From NCBI RefSeq assembly GCF_030272615.1, contig NC_081414.1, positions 238,921,233 through 238,985,232 on the forward strand: DNA of 64,000 bases, given 5' to 3'. Positions 1 through 10,765 of this stretch are shown in pieces. The notes beneath the pieces are model-generated. The model was not told the origin of the DNA, searched no databases, and worked only from the letters and a program-made list of their open reading frames with translations. Each line of letters begins with the position of its first letter. Position 1 is the stretch's first letter. This DNA comes from Cryptomeria japonica. Lineage: Eukaryota > Streptophyta > Pinopsida > Cupressales > Cupressaceae. Both the position numbers and the translations under genes were made by a program.

Positions 1-1164
1 CTGGTTATTGTAGTTTGATGAGTTTGTTCCTTCCTTGTAGAATTTGAGTGTTCCCTTTTTGACGCATGCTTCCTCTACTTGAATGCCATTTTCAATGAAT
101 TTAGCGAAAGATGGTATGCATTGAAGTTTTAGTCTGTAACTCATTTCACTATTCAAGTTATCAGTGAAGATTTCCATTTTATCCTTTTCAGGAATATCTC
201 AAGGATATCTGGATACCATACGTCGCCAGTGTTGAAGGAATATCATGAATGTTTCGTTGTTCTTTTGTTTGGTGTTGCAAACATCTAGCATGGTTATGGC
301 ATGTTGGATGTTGCAGGAATATTGGGTTATGAATTTGTTAACCAATTCATCAAATGATCTGACAGGTGGTGTAATTTTGGATAACCATTCCATTGTTTGC
401 CCTCCCAAGCTTCTTGGGAATAACCTCATCAAATAGGTGTCATCATGAGCAAATTCAAGGCTCATGGTGCAAAATTCTCGAACATGATCTCAGGGATCAC
501 TTTTCCCATCATATTTATCAAATTTGGGAACATCGGAGTTGGGAGGAAAAGGCACCATGTTCAATCTTTTGTCAAATGGATAAGGACAGATTTCATTTAA
601 AGAGTACCGCACTGTTGTCCCTTGTTGCATATCCTGTATTTGCCTTTGCAACATTTGCATTTGTTGAGTAAGGGCAGCCAAAGGTATATTGTCTTGTCGA
701 GGGAAAATTTCTTCCCTTGTACTTTTTCTCAACTGAAAGGGTGTGGTAAATGGTATATTTTGCTTTGGAGTTTCTAGCTCGGGTATATGCATTTCTGGTA
801 TGCGTTGTTCTGGAATGTGTTGCTCAGGTATGTGTTGTTGAAAGTTATGAGTTTCTTATTCTCTTTTTTGCTCTTGATATGCATATTGTCGAGATCCAGT
901 TTTAAAGATGTTTGAGTCTAAATCTTCAGGAAGTTTAACGCCTTTACTTGTAAGCATGAGCAGATATTTTTCTTTGTCATTTTCCATGAGCCTTTCTACA
1001 AGCTTTTGGAATGAAGGGTTTTCCTGACATTCTTGAAGAAGTGCTTCAGAAATTTCAGGTTCTTCTAAGTGTGGAACTTCAAAAGGATTTGACAATCTTC
1101 GATTCATACTAGACTCGGTGTGTGTCTTGCTTTGTTGGTTTCTTTGAGAGCGAGTAACAGGCAT
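1..1164 (-). pseudogene. gag: R1 gag polyprotein (Ty3/gypsy), broken
   Basis: The frame starts at the ATG on 1164-1162 (MPVTRSQRNQQ) and continues in one frame to position 1. In-frame stops lie near 855, 487 and 196, so it cannot make one protein. The stretch 465-199 has the retrotransposon-gag core (LMRLFPRSLGGQTMEWLSKI, then FDELVNKF) that forms the capsid in this family. At 841-782 four 15-bp units encode a pentapeptide repeat of the type HIPEQ. A Q-rich, coiled-coil-like segment (QMQMLQRQIQDMQQ) precedes the capsid core. The start was chosen because the basic MPVTRSQ N-terminus is typical of these gags; an upstream in-frame ATG at 1266 would add a stretch with no gag character. Confidence 0.85.
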
Positions 1165-2020
1165 TTTAATAGAAAATTTCAGTGATGAAAAGGACAAAAG
1201 CCTTGTTGATATGTTGCTCGGGGGTGGGTGGTTCTGGTCGAGATGTATGATAAGTGATACACTCATCGGGCAAGAATGCTGGATTGATTTTTCCTCTGTA
1301 GTTTATGATTTGATTAAAAGCAGACTTTTGACAGTAGGCTCTTGTCTTCAAGGGTTCTTTGTCAAATTCGTTGGATTTGTTTTGGATATAACGTTTGACA
1401 TGATGAAGGAATACACGATGAGATTTTAAGAGTTGACGATTGATGTATAAAAACTTGTTTCTCTTGATGAATTTGGAAAAACTAGGTTGTTGTTTCTTCA
1501 ATGTGATGTTATGATAAAGGTTCTTTCTTCTCAGAATATGAGGATTAGTCATGCATGAGTGATCAATGGTTTCCTTTGATTTGTTTGGATTCAGTTGATC
1601 TTGTTTGAAAAATTTCAAATCTTACTCTATCAAAGTGAAGGTTTAGATGCCCCTTCACGACAAAGTGTGTCAAATGATATGGATAAAAGCCTCCCGATAT
1701 GGAAACTTGATTTGACAACTTGAAAATTTTAAACAAGTGTTTTTGTGAGATAAAATTTGTAAGATGGTAAAGGATTCTGTTGATACTAATGATGAAGTTT
1801 TTAGATTATGATAAGATAGACGTGTTTTATCGTGCAATTCGTTTAGGATTTTACAACGTTTGTTTTGACACAAATTTAGCTCAAGAAATAGTCTTAATGG
1901 TTTGTTTTGGCTATTCTGTTTTGATGAAAAATGTTGTTGGTAATGAGAGGCTTTTGAAAATATTTTCAAAAATTTTAAAATTCTTCACTGTTCTGCCCTC
2001 TATTTTTATGTTTTGGATCA

Positions 2021-2394
2021 CGCACTAAAATAGAGACTATATGCGCTACAAAAATTACCCCACACGCTAAAATAATGACCACACGTGCTAGGCTGCCCCC
2101 AGACACGCGCTAAAGTTTTGACTGCTCAAAATTGTTTTCTATTTGTTTTGAAAAATCTATGCGCTACCCTGGGCCTGCAATGTGCTAGCCTATAAACCTA
2201 ATGCGCTAATGTTTAGCCTCCACACGCTAAGCTAATGCTTCCACATGCTAGACTGTTTCTTTGATGCACTAAATGATTTCACATTGTTTTGCTTTGAGAT
2301 GAAACGCTACTGTTTGGAACCGACATGCTAATTTAGTGGTTAGATGCACTAACAAAAAGTCCTCACGAGCTAAGAAGTTGCTCTTATGCGCTAA
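2021..2394. repeat. 21-bp phased array of ATGCGCTAA-like motif (R1 leader, array 1)
   Basis: The plus-strand core GCTA or ACTA, usually as (A)TGCGCTAA with TGCACTA, CACGCTA, TGTGCTA or CATGCTA variants, begins at 2024, 2045, 2066, 2087, 2109, 2163, 2184, 2205, 2226, 2247, 2268, 2306, 2327, 2348, 2369 and 2390. Steps are 21 bp except one of 22 and two gaps of 54 and 38. The roughly 12-bp spacers do not resemble one another. Most variants are the CpG-to-TpG/CpA changes expected from cytosine methylation. Function is unknown. Confidence 0.85.
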
Positions 2395-3917
2395 ACTACC
2401 CTAATTTTTCCTTTGGTTGGTTTTTTTGTGAATTTTGAATTTTTGTTGTGAATTTTTCAAGTTTGATGGATGATTTTCTGAAGTAGTAAATGCAAGCACA
2501 GCACAAAAAGTACAACCATTTTGCCTAATCTAACAAAAAGTGTATGTTCTGTGAGGATGTGTTCAAATCCTCAATGTTTTAACAGGTTTAGATACGAATA
2601 ATACACTTTAGAAAGACTCTTTAGTCAAGGGTCATAAATAACATCATAGCCCACTAGTCTCGATGCTCCATCAGCTCAAACAGCCGTGTCAACCCCTAGA
2701 GGGCGCCCATTTTTTTGCCTTTTTGTCAGAAATTAACCCAAAGTGAATTGCTTCACAGTTGAGTAGTTATCTTGGGAGATATATGGTGAGTAATCTTGGG
2801 GGCAGATTCTTCCCCACCCTTGCACTATGATGTTATAAATGTCTGGTTATTGACTCAATTCAAAGCTTCTATTTTTATGGTTCGTAATCAGGCTTCCTGC
2901 TCGACCGTCAGTGATAAACTCCTTCAGGAGGCTTTCCAACCTTTAGAACAAAGGCTTTACGTATCTCAAAGATACTGGGGGAAGGCTAATCACTACGCGC
3001 AACCGTTGAAAAGGACTTTCATCACTTTCCACATTTGATTATAGTGGGTTAGAATTCTTGGCGTCAAAGTCGTTCCCCACTTAGGTCGTTCCCTTCACAC
3101 CAGCCATAAACGGCTTTAAGAGTTGATTTCAACTCCTCAAGAAGGCAGGTCTGCTAAAGGTTTTATTGCTTGAAGTAAAGAAAGCTTTAAGAGTGGTCTG
3201 GATTTTTGATCACCCAGTTAAGGGGAGAGCATATTCCTTCCACTTTCGAGATAAGGCAAACAAGGTTCCTTTTATCTTTCAAAGCAATGATTTGCTAAAA
3301 TCTATATGGAGATGTTGCTCCACGAAAACATGGTGTTTAGTTTATCCTTTTAAGGCAATGATTTTCTGATCTATGAAAAAGAATTGGTCAACAAAGTAAA
3401 TTTGATGTTTTGTCAACAAAAGAAATCGATCAAAAGGGGAAGATCTTCCCTCTTTAGTTGCAAATGACTTTGAACATGTGTGATTCTTTTACTTTGCAAA
3501 AATTTGAAGTGAATCCTTTTATGCACCAAAGGATGGTGAAGTTCTTTTTAAACACCTTTGTTTGCAAAAATGAAAAATTGACTTGTTCTTTTTAAAGCCC
3601 AAAATGAAAATTTTGTCTTCCTAGGAAAAGCAAGAAAAGATTGTTTTTGTGGTTCTTTTTATAGCCCAAATAAGGTGAGTTCAATTTTATTTTACAAGAA
3701 TTAAAAACACTTTAAATTCTAACTAACTTAAACAAGCTAGTAAAAATTTAAACAATTTATAATTCTAAAAATAACACTAAGCTCCTCCCTGCAATAAGAT
3801 GTCAGAAATCCTATAAAATACCCACCACAATAGTTAGAAAAATATAGGATTTTGTGGACTTCAACAAGTCTAACTTTAAACTCGGTTACAATTTTAATTT
3901 TTGCCTTCTGTCTGTGA

Positions 3918-4210
3918 TGTGCTATAGAAAGGACTATACCCACTACAATATAACCTAGATGCACTAAAATAATGTCTCAATGCGCTACACTATTTTTTTG
4001 GATGCGCTACTCTGTGCGTCGAAAGCGCAGCTCTGTTTTTCTCCCGCGTTGAGACCTACAGGAAAATTAGTGATTTGATGCGCTAATATATTAACTTCAT
4101 GCACTAGATGATGGACTCCACATGCTAAACAGTGAACTGGATGCACTAGGCTATTACCAGATGCGCTAAACAGTCAACTTAACATGCTAATTCATTTTTC
4201 CTGCATGCCT
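3918..4210. repeat. 21-bp phased array of ATGCGCTAA-like motif (R1 leader, array 2)
   Basis: The same motif as array 1. Cores start at 3921, 3942, 3963, 3984, 4006, 4082, 4103, 4124, 4145, 4165 and 4186, with weak copies at 4027 and about 4206. Steps are 21 bp (one each of 20 and 22), with one weakly filled gap between 4006 and 4082. It lies next to the PBS, so it would be at the start of the genomic RNA after U5. Confidence 0.8.
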
Positions 4211-4246
4211 GCAAAAGTGGTTAAATTTAAAAATTGATTTGATATA

Positions 4247-4273
4247 TGGGGTTGTGCCCCATGTTGGGTGCCA
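4247..4273 (-). other. R1 primer-binding site, decayed
   Basis: On the minus strand, four bases after the LTR end, the sequence reads TGGCACCCAACATGGGGC. It is the PBS of element D with CpG-to-TpG/CpA changes, so the ancestral primer was probably tRNA-Lys (see D). Confidence 0.65.
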
Positions 4274-4277
4274 GAAA

Positions 4278-5695
4278 TGTATGCGGGAAAAGCGGGTCGA
4301 TAGAACTCAATATGTGAAAATATTCCAAAAGACTTGTCCACACACACACATAGGACTTCTTGGTGCAAGCTATGGAGTCATGAAGTATAACTCAGCTTCC
4401 CAAGGTTGGCCCCATGGTTCTCTATCTTACAATTTCCCTCAAAAAAAATGTTTTTGCTCTCAGATCACTAAGCAAAATGGTTTAGGGATGGTAAATGCAA
4501 GAACGAGGGATGCTTTGATAGATTTTAGAATGAAATGCATCCTAAGCTATGTATGATTCTAGAAATGCAATAAACTAACTATAAGATGACAAGGTTAGTA
4601 TGAATACTATCCTAACATGATATATTAGTCTATGATTGAGCTAAATGATAAAGAAAGTATTCTTAAACATGCATATTTAGACTAATTTATATTCTAAAGA
4701 GAGGCTAAATGATGAGCATAAAAATGATATATGAAATCTTGAATGTATTTGAGCATAAGTGTGATACTACAAATTTGGAGGATGATCCTCAAAATGGAGG
4801 AATGAGAGCTCTATTTATAGCAAAAATAGGGCAATGGATGGTCAGGATTGAAAGAGTTGATCAAGGGTTGAGTTTGAAAGTTGGGGATCCATGTTTGCAA
4901 TTGGCACCAATGAAATGGTGACAATTGTCAACGTAGGGTTGGGTTGAGAGAAGGGGTTGGAGGCATTAAATGCTTGAGAAGACCTTATGGTTATCTAGAA
5001 GGTAAGGGTCAAGTCTAAGTTAAGATTACCCATTGGATTAAGAGTTAATCCCAGGATAAACCCTTGTGCAAATGATTAAGAGATAATCATGGTCAAAGCA
5101 TTAAATGCTTGATGAGACCCTTGGGTTGGATGAAGGTTAAGTTAGGCAAAAAGTCTCTAACCATGTAAGAGGGTTTGAGTTAACCATTAATGGTTATGAA
5201 GACTTTGAGGAATTAAGTGGTTGAAGACTTGAAGCCTTTAATGGTTATCAAAGACTTTGAGGATTTGAGAAGTGACCTCCCCTTGCTTAGGGATGTGACA
5301 AAGTTTAGAAGATGGGTTAGGCTAATTAGAAACGATTAGAAGAGTCTAGAAGGGATTAGAAAGGGGTTTAGGAAGGCAAGTGGGAGATGTAGGATTTTGC
5401 AAGTGGATGGAGGGATAATAGGATTTAATTGAATTTAATGAATTTCATTCAATTTGGTTGTAATTAAATAAATTAGATTTATTTAATTTAGGATAACTAT
5501 TTAATTAAATTTGAATTTAATTAAAAGTGGATAGGGGGGATTAAATTGAATAAAATGATTTATTCATTAAATGGGTATAGTGAATTTAATTGAGTAATTT
5601 ACTTAATTAAATAGAGGAATGTGGGTAATTTAATTAAATAGAGAAATGAACATAAAATATTCATTTAGGAATATGGTCATTTTTATACATCTATA
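4278..5695 (-). repeat. R1 5' LTR
   Basis: About 1.42 kb, homologous throughout to the D LTRs in reverse orientation. The plus strand begins TGTATGCGGGAAAAG and ends with CATCTATA, where D has CATCTACA. A TATA box sits on the minus strand at 4821-4810 (matching CTATAAATA in D). The AT-rich outer part (5400-5690) consists of AATTTAATTAAAT-type sequence. Confidence 0.85.
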
Positions 5696-7562
5696 GCAGA
5701 TATTTGGGATTGCCTTTGGAAAAAGGATGTAGAGTAACTAAAATGTGGGATCCAATCATAAAAGTAATGGAGCATAAGATGGACTCGTGGAAAGGGAAAT
5801 GGTTATCAAATGTTGGTAGGGTTGCAATATTGAAATAAGTCATTTCTGCAATCTCCACTTATCAAATGTCTTGCTTACCATTAACGCAAGGTACTAAAGA
5901 AAAGTTGGAAAAGAGAATGAGGACCTTTTATTGGCAGGGAGTGTTAGAGGATAGGGAATTGTCTCTAATTAGTTGGGATAAAATTTGCAAGCCAATTGAG
6001 GAAGAGGGAAAAAGGCTCAAAAATCTGAGTTGGCAAAGTAAGGCTTTAGGATCAAAGCTAGTATATAAAATATTGAGAGAGACTGATATAAAATGGGTTA
6101 AAATACTTCAAAAAATATATTTGAATGGGTCTGACCCAAGTAATGTCTTTAGAATAGCGAACCCCCTAAAAGGTTCCAGGGTATAAAATTTAATGTTATA
6201 TTGTAGAAGATTGATTATAGACAAAATCACATGGGATATAGTAGAGGTTAATAAGGCATTCTTTGGGACAAACTCTTTGGGAGGGTATACAACTTTGGAT
6301 AACATTCCAGTCTCTCCAAGAATTAAAGAGGTGTTAGAAAATCTATGGGGTAGTTATCTTAAGGGCTATATAGAAAGTCCCTGTGGGGACCCAACACTTG
6401 GGTGGAGGTGAAAATCCTTGGATGGGACACCTATTTTGAAAGGAGAGAAAAAAGAACTAAAAGACATCTTAGCGGTTAGACATATCACAGTTAAAAAAGG
6501 AGAGGATAAATTAATATGGTTGGGTTCTAATACAGGAGAATGTAAAGTTAGAGATGGCTATTCAGAATTGATTAAATCAAAACAATGGGAGAGGACATTT
6601 AAATCCCTTTACACTTGTGTTGGGACAAATCTTGTTTACCAAAGGAAGGAATGTTTTTATGGGCAGCATTGCAATCTAGAATTTTGACAGTAGATTGGTT
6701 TAGAAAAATTGATTTTTAAGGTCCTTCAAGATGCCCATTATGTGAAGAAAACGAAAAAATAGTAAATCATTTTCGCATGAATTGCCCTTACACCTCTAAA
6801 TGTTAGGATTGGCTTTGCAATAAATTACACTAGAAGACAACCTTATCTAATAATCTAATGGGTACTTTAAAGGGTTGTCCAAATATATGTAAGAATAACC
6901 TTTATAATGTAATTTGGAGATTAGCCCATTCTATATTGGCTTGGGAAGTTTGGAAAGAAAGGAATGGGATAATCTTAAAAGGAAAGAAAAAGAATTTAAA
7001 TAACCTATTTAATAAAATAGAAGTGGCTATAGTAGAAACAACCAATAATAGATAAAAAAATGGTAACCTAAGGGACTACATTTTCTCAAGTTGGGATAGA
7101 AAAACCAGAAAAGAATAGTATGGTTTACAGATTCCCCCACACTACAAGAAAGGGGGGAAAGAGAGTAAGCTTCTTAGGGAACAATTAATATGGACAAAAC
7201 CAGACTTTGGATGGTTTAAACTTAATTTTGATGGCACCTCAAGAGGGAATCCCAGGATTGTTGGGGTAGGATGCATCATCCAAACCAATAGGTATGGCCT
7301 CAAATAACATATCTGAAATAGAAGCTCTAGTAGAAGGGTTGTTGTTAAGTAAAGATCTAGGTATCAAAAAATTGGCCATAGAAGGCAACTCACGGATTAT
7401 CATCAATGCTATCAAGACAAAGACAACTCCAAATTGGAAACTTAACTCAAGACTAGGGAGAGAATTAGAACTATTATATTATTTTGAAGAAATATTGATT
7501 AATAATATATATAGAGAGAAGGAAATAAGGAGGCCAACAAACTAGCTAACCTAGGATTTGAT
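5696..7562 (+). pseudogene. L1-type LINE ORF2, C-terminal half (RT end, zf-RVT, RNase H), broken
   Basis: Plus-strand frames, interrupted by many stops and frameshifts, translate to the end of a plant L1 reverse-transcriptase protein. In order: the YLGLPL block near 5702, MSCLPLTQGTKEKLEKRM (5863-5925), the LSWQSKALGSKLVYKIL region (about 6020-6075), a zf-RVT-like Cys/His block (CPLCEENEKIVNHF, about 6730-6775), and an RNase H domain with the FKLNFDGTSRGNP motif (about 7215-7255) ending in EANKLANLGFD at 7562. The N-terminal RT and endonuclease are missing because R1 inserted at 5695; the rest would lie beyond R1, outside the window. A second insertion interrupts the LINE after 7562. Confidence 0.85.
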
Positions 7563-8053
7563 TGATCCAAATTATGGATTCGGATGACAACACCTGAGTG
7601 AAAACCTGCAGTATTGTAAATTCTGTTTACAAGAACTAGAAATCATCGAATTGAAGCAACCCAAAAAGTAATCTATTTCATTTGAAAATCCAACATATAG
7701 AAGTTCATGAGATTCCAAGGGTCATAGAGATCTCTTGAGAATTGAAGCCCAATAGTCACATTTGTTTCTTACATAACAAAATATAAAAACTATGAAATTT
7801 TCAAAAAACTATATGAAAATTTATCCTAACTTCAACTAGACATAACTTTCTACTTGGGACTCGAAACTATGAGCCATTGATCTCATTGGAAAGGTCTCCA
7901 AGAGATGTAGACCCACATTTGAAAGAGGATAGCTTTCAACTATGCCGATGGAAGGGGCTAAAAATGCCCTTAAGACCTTCAAAATTCCAAAATACTAACA
8001 TATAGATAAACTAAACTAAAAAAATATATACAATTCAAAAAATATTCTAATCA
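7563..8053 (-). repeat. E left (3') LTR
   Basis: Runs from TGATCCAAATTATGG to TTCTAATCA. It is followed on the plus strand by TTACTTCCCCCTT, the complement of a polypurine tract, as expected for a minus-strand 3' LTR. Similarity to the right LTR is clear only over the first 100 bp or so and at the last few bases. Confidence 0.65.
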
Positions 8054-8073
8054 TTACTTCCCCCTTGGAAAGA

Positions 8074-9387
8074 AATGGGCCCCATTGCATCAACACTTTG
8101 AATGAGATGAGGAAAACATTCTTGAAACTTCTCTTTGGTAAACCACTTTCCTTGTTGAGCAATCTGCCCTGCTCAAACCACTTTGTACAAGTAAATCTGC
8201 TATTGTTTGAGTGTTTTCACCATGGTGTCCACAATCTGATCGCATTGGAATGGGGCAACTGCATTTGGATTCAATTTTGTAGTGGAGATTGGTTCTGCCA
8301 CATCTGCAACATCTAATAGTGGAGGAAAATATGGCTTCAAGAGTTCCACATTGAAGACTAGATGAAGACCCAAAAATGGAGGTAAATTAAGCTCAAAAGC
8401 ATTATCACTAACTTGCTTGATGATGGTGTATGGCCCATAATGCAGAGGATGAAGCTTCCTATTGGCACCCTGCAATCATTCCTTCTGGATGTGCAACCAC
8501 ACCTTGTCCCCAACTTGAAAATTATGAGGAGTACAATGCTCATCATGTCTCGCCTTATACTTCTTATTGGTGTGTTCCAAAATTTCATGAACTTCTTGTT
8601 TTAAATGATGAATTCTATCGATGAACTGGGTTGCTTTATCTTCCTCCTTACCAACATATGGAACCAGATCAGGTTGAATAAGTGGTATGGCAATGTCCAT
8701 GGGTGCAAGTGGCTGATAACCAAGACAAACCTCAAATGGGCTATGGCTAGTTGAACTATGAATTGCCCTGTTGTAGCTATGTCGAACATATGAAATACTT
8801 TCATCCCATGTGCAGGGATGTTTTGAGTGATACATTCATAGGATGTGTATGATCATCTGGTTCACTACCTCTATTTGGCCATCTATTTGAGGGTGGAAAG
8901 CAGTAGGCTTTATCAATTTTGTGTCCATCTTTTCCCATAGTGTAGACCAGAACTTACTAAGAAATCTGTTGTCTCTATTCGAGATAATGGTATTTGGCAA
9001 ACCAAAATGAACCCAAATGTATTCAAAGAATAGCTTTGCAGTGTCCTCTGTAGAAATGGTTTTTTTACATGCCACTATTATTGCCATTTTCGAGAACCTA
9101 TCTACCACAACATACACACAATCATGGCCTCTTTTGGTGGTAGGAAGACCAAACATAAAGTCCATAGAAACTGAGTGCCAAGGGTTTTCAGGAATAGGAA
9201 GTGGTGAGTACAGCCCAAGTTTATGATTGGCAGGCTTAGCAATAGTACATGCAGTACAGGCTTGAATATATGAAATAACATCATTCTGTAATTTTGGCCA
9301 ATAGAAATACTTCTGAAGTATAGCAGTAGTCTTACCTATACTAAAGTGACCAACAACCTTACTATAGTGAGCTTCCCATATCAAATT
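8074..9387 (-). pseudogene. E integrase (Ty3/gypsy pol C-terminal part), broken
   Basis: Minus-strand frame from 9387. The HHCC zinc-binding region comes first (EAHYSKVVGHF, CTACTIAKP), then the catalytic core: VSMDFMFGLP (first Asp), ISNRDNRF (the usual second catalytic Asp of SDRD is Asn here) and the HPQIDGQIEVVNQM block with the Glu retained. The C-terminal part has VGDKVWLHIQKE and LHYGPYTIIKQVSDNAFELNLP, the SH3-like tail typical of gypsy integrases, ending in a weak MGPISFQGG near the polypurine tract. Stops near 8835 and 8475 break it. RT and RNase H are absent; the upstream side is cut at the junction with an LTR at about 9388. Confidence 0.85.
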
Positions 9388-9746
9388 TTTGCCCTTGAAT
9401 TTATCCCATTTGGGCAAACTCTATAAAAGAGAGTTGTATGCCTGGAATGTATCCAATTTGGGCAAACTCTGTAAAAGAGAGTTGTATGCCTCAGCCTGTA
9501 CAATCTAGGTAATCTTGTGAAGGAGTGTATGCCTATAACTCTGTAACTCCATAACTCTCCAACTCCTTGCAATTGGATTCGAATTGGGCTTATTTATAAG
9601 CTTTCAAAGAAGCTGAACAGCCACCACATTTATGTTTACATAAGAAGTTGAAAAGACAATCCAGTATTGAAAGGTTATTACATTTATATGAGAACAAAAA
9701 TTAATCAAAGATTAAAATATTTAATTCTTTGACTTATTTCTGATCA
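9388..9746 (-). repeat. E internal truncated LTR
   Basis: Very similar to 10200-10557 of the right LTR, including two of the roughly 49-bp units with GCAAACTCTGTAAAAGAG. The first 160 or so bp are missing; position 9388 joins directly to integrase sequence. The right boundary TCTGATCA/TTACTCCC is a proper LTR/polypurine-tract junction. Confidence 0.75.
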
Positions 9747-10036
9747 TTACTCCCTTCTTGAAAGGCAATGGGCCCCATTGCTCAATCATCTTCCAAATAA
9801 AATTCTGCCATGTAACTTGAAAGTGCTAATGAGACTCTCAAGAGAATAATCACTTCTTCTTGATCTGCTATAGCAGCAGGAGCCTGGTCAGCTTGAGGCA
9901 TAGTAGCTACTGGTTCTTTGGTAGATGTTGTAGTAGCTTCCTCATTTCCTTCTGTTGAAGATGAAGACAAGGAAGAGTTTGGTGTAGTATGGGCAGGAGC
10001 TCATTAGCTATAGATGCACCTGCAACGATCAAAAAT
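9747..10036 (-). pseudogene. E internal-deleted body: gag N-terminus fused to element 3' end
   Basis: The minus-strand ORF 9970-9782 begins MSSSSTEGNEEATT and is Ser/Thr/Ala/Glu-rich, like a gag start. After the stop the frame continues into MGPIAFQEG, the same peptide that closes the integrase frame at about 8080, and then the polypurine tract. Nearly all of gag and pol has therefore been deleted between a position about 60 codons into gag and the 3' end. Confidence 0.6.
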
Positions 10037-10049
10037 GGCTCTGATACCA
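10037..10049 (-). other. E primer-binding site (tRNA-iMet type)
   Basis: The minus strand reads TGGTATCAGAGCC one base inside the right LTR. This is the standard plant PBS complementary to the 3' end of initiator tRNA-Met. Confidence 0.85.
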
Positions 10050-10050
10050 C

Positions 10051-10557
10051 TGATCTGAATTATTTTGTCAATTCAGAGGGCAATACCCAAAGCAGAATTT
10101 GTGGTATTGTAAACACATAACAAATCATATAAAATTTCATTTCATTGAAAATTTGTAAGAACCATACAATTTTTGGCAAACTCTGTGAAAGAGAGTTGTG
10201 TGCCCTTGAATTTATCCCATTTGGGCAAACTCTATAAAAGAGAGTTGTATGCCTGGAATGTATCCAATTTGGGAAAACTCTGTAAAAGAGAGTTGTACGC
10301 CTCAACCTGTACAATTTAGGCAATCTTGTGAAGGAGTGTATTCCTATAACTCTGTAACTCCATAACTCTCCAACTCCTTGCAATTGGATTTGAATTGGGC
10401 TTATTTATAAGCTTTCAAAGAAGTTGAACAGCCACCACATTTATGTTTACATCGGAAGTCGAAAAGACAATCCAGTATTGAAAGGTTATTACATTTATAT
10501 GAGAACAAAAATTAATTAAAGATTAAAATATTTAATTCTTTGACTTATTTCTGATCA
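10051..10557 (-). repeat. E right (5') LTR with internal 49-bp tandem repeats
   Basis: 507 bp, TGATCTGAATTATT to TTTCTGATCA. It contains about three and a half tandem units of about 49 bp at 10172-10335, each with a GCAAACTCTRTRAAAGAG core. A minus-strand TATA-like box is at about 10398 (TTATTTATAAG on plus). It is followed by the duplicated target TTGAT. Confidence 0.78.
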
Positions 10558-10562
10558 TTGAT

Positions 10563-10765
10563 GGAATCACAATTGAGGTAGTAGGATGTGGAGATTAGGT
10601 GAAGATGGTTGGCTCAAATTTAGATTTTTGGAGGTCAAGGATAATATTTGGAAGGAGAGTTGAATTATTATAGAATTTGAGACATGATTAAGTTAGATGG
10701 TTTATTGTAGCCCTAAATATCTAGGTCTCATTTTTTTCACATTCTGAATGGAATAAAAAATTAAT
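10563..10765 (+). pseudogene. LINE 3' end resuming after element E
   Basis: Joining 7562 to 10563 keeps the RNase H frame open for about 12 more codons before a stop. The sequence then ends in a 3'-UTR-like stretch (CACATTCTGAATGGAATAAA) resembling plant L1 tails, with a short A-rich end. This supports insertion of E into the LINE. It is inference, because no intact reference copy is available here. Confidence 0.45.

Larger units (their letters stand above)
1165..4277 (-). other. R1 leader (5' untranslated region), no gene
   Basis: This is 3.1 kb between the LTR/PBS and gag. I see no supported reading frame. It holds two arrays of a phased GCTA-type motif (2021-2394 and 3918-4210, listed separately). 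Between them (2400-3900) is unremarkable AT-rich sequence, and 1165-2020 is also AT-rich without a recognisable feature. Confidence 0.7.
1..5695 (-). mobile_element. R1: Ty3/gypsy LTR retrotransposon, 5' half, cut by window edge
   Basis: Read on the minus strand: 5' LTR (5695 to 4278), primer-binding site (about 4273 to 4247), a leader of about 3.1 kb (4277 to 1165), then gag running off the left edge. Protease, RT and integrase would lie outside the window. The LTR is homologous to that of element D (34651-38567), so D is a non-autonomous relative. The base after the LTR (5696) is inside a LINE reading frame, so R1 inserted into that LINE. The distal LTR and target-site duplication are not visible. 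Confidence 0.88.
7563..10557 (-). mobile_element. E: chimeric Ty3/gypsy element with an extra internal LTR
   Basis: Bounded by LTR-like ends (TGATC...TAATCA on the left, TGATC...GATCA on the right) and by the direct repeat TTGAT at 7558-7562 and 10558-10562. Minus-strand order: right LTR, PBS, gag N-terminus, abrupt junction to a 3' end with polypurine tract, truncated LTR (9746-9388), abrupt junction to integrase, 3' polypurine tract, left LTR. The outer LTRs are only distantly similar to each other, while the internal LTR matches the right one. This suggests a product of two related elements joined by template switching or recombination. Confidence 0.7.

Noticed and set aside
2021-2394. CRISPR-like array (short repeats with unique spacers)
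   Set aside because: Repeat unit of 8-9 bp and 12-bp spacers are far too short, the motif is degenerate, and the context is a plant retrotransposon leader.
2021-2394. 7-residue peptide repeat encoded by the 21-bp array
   Set aside because: A minus-strand frame is open for three units, but the 22-bp, 54-bp and 38-bp steps break the frame and stops occur, so coding is unlikely.
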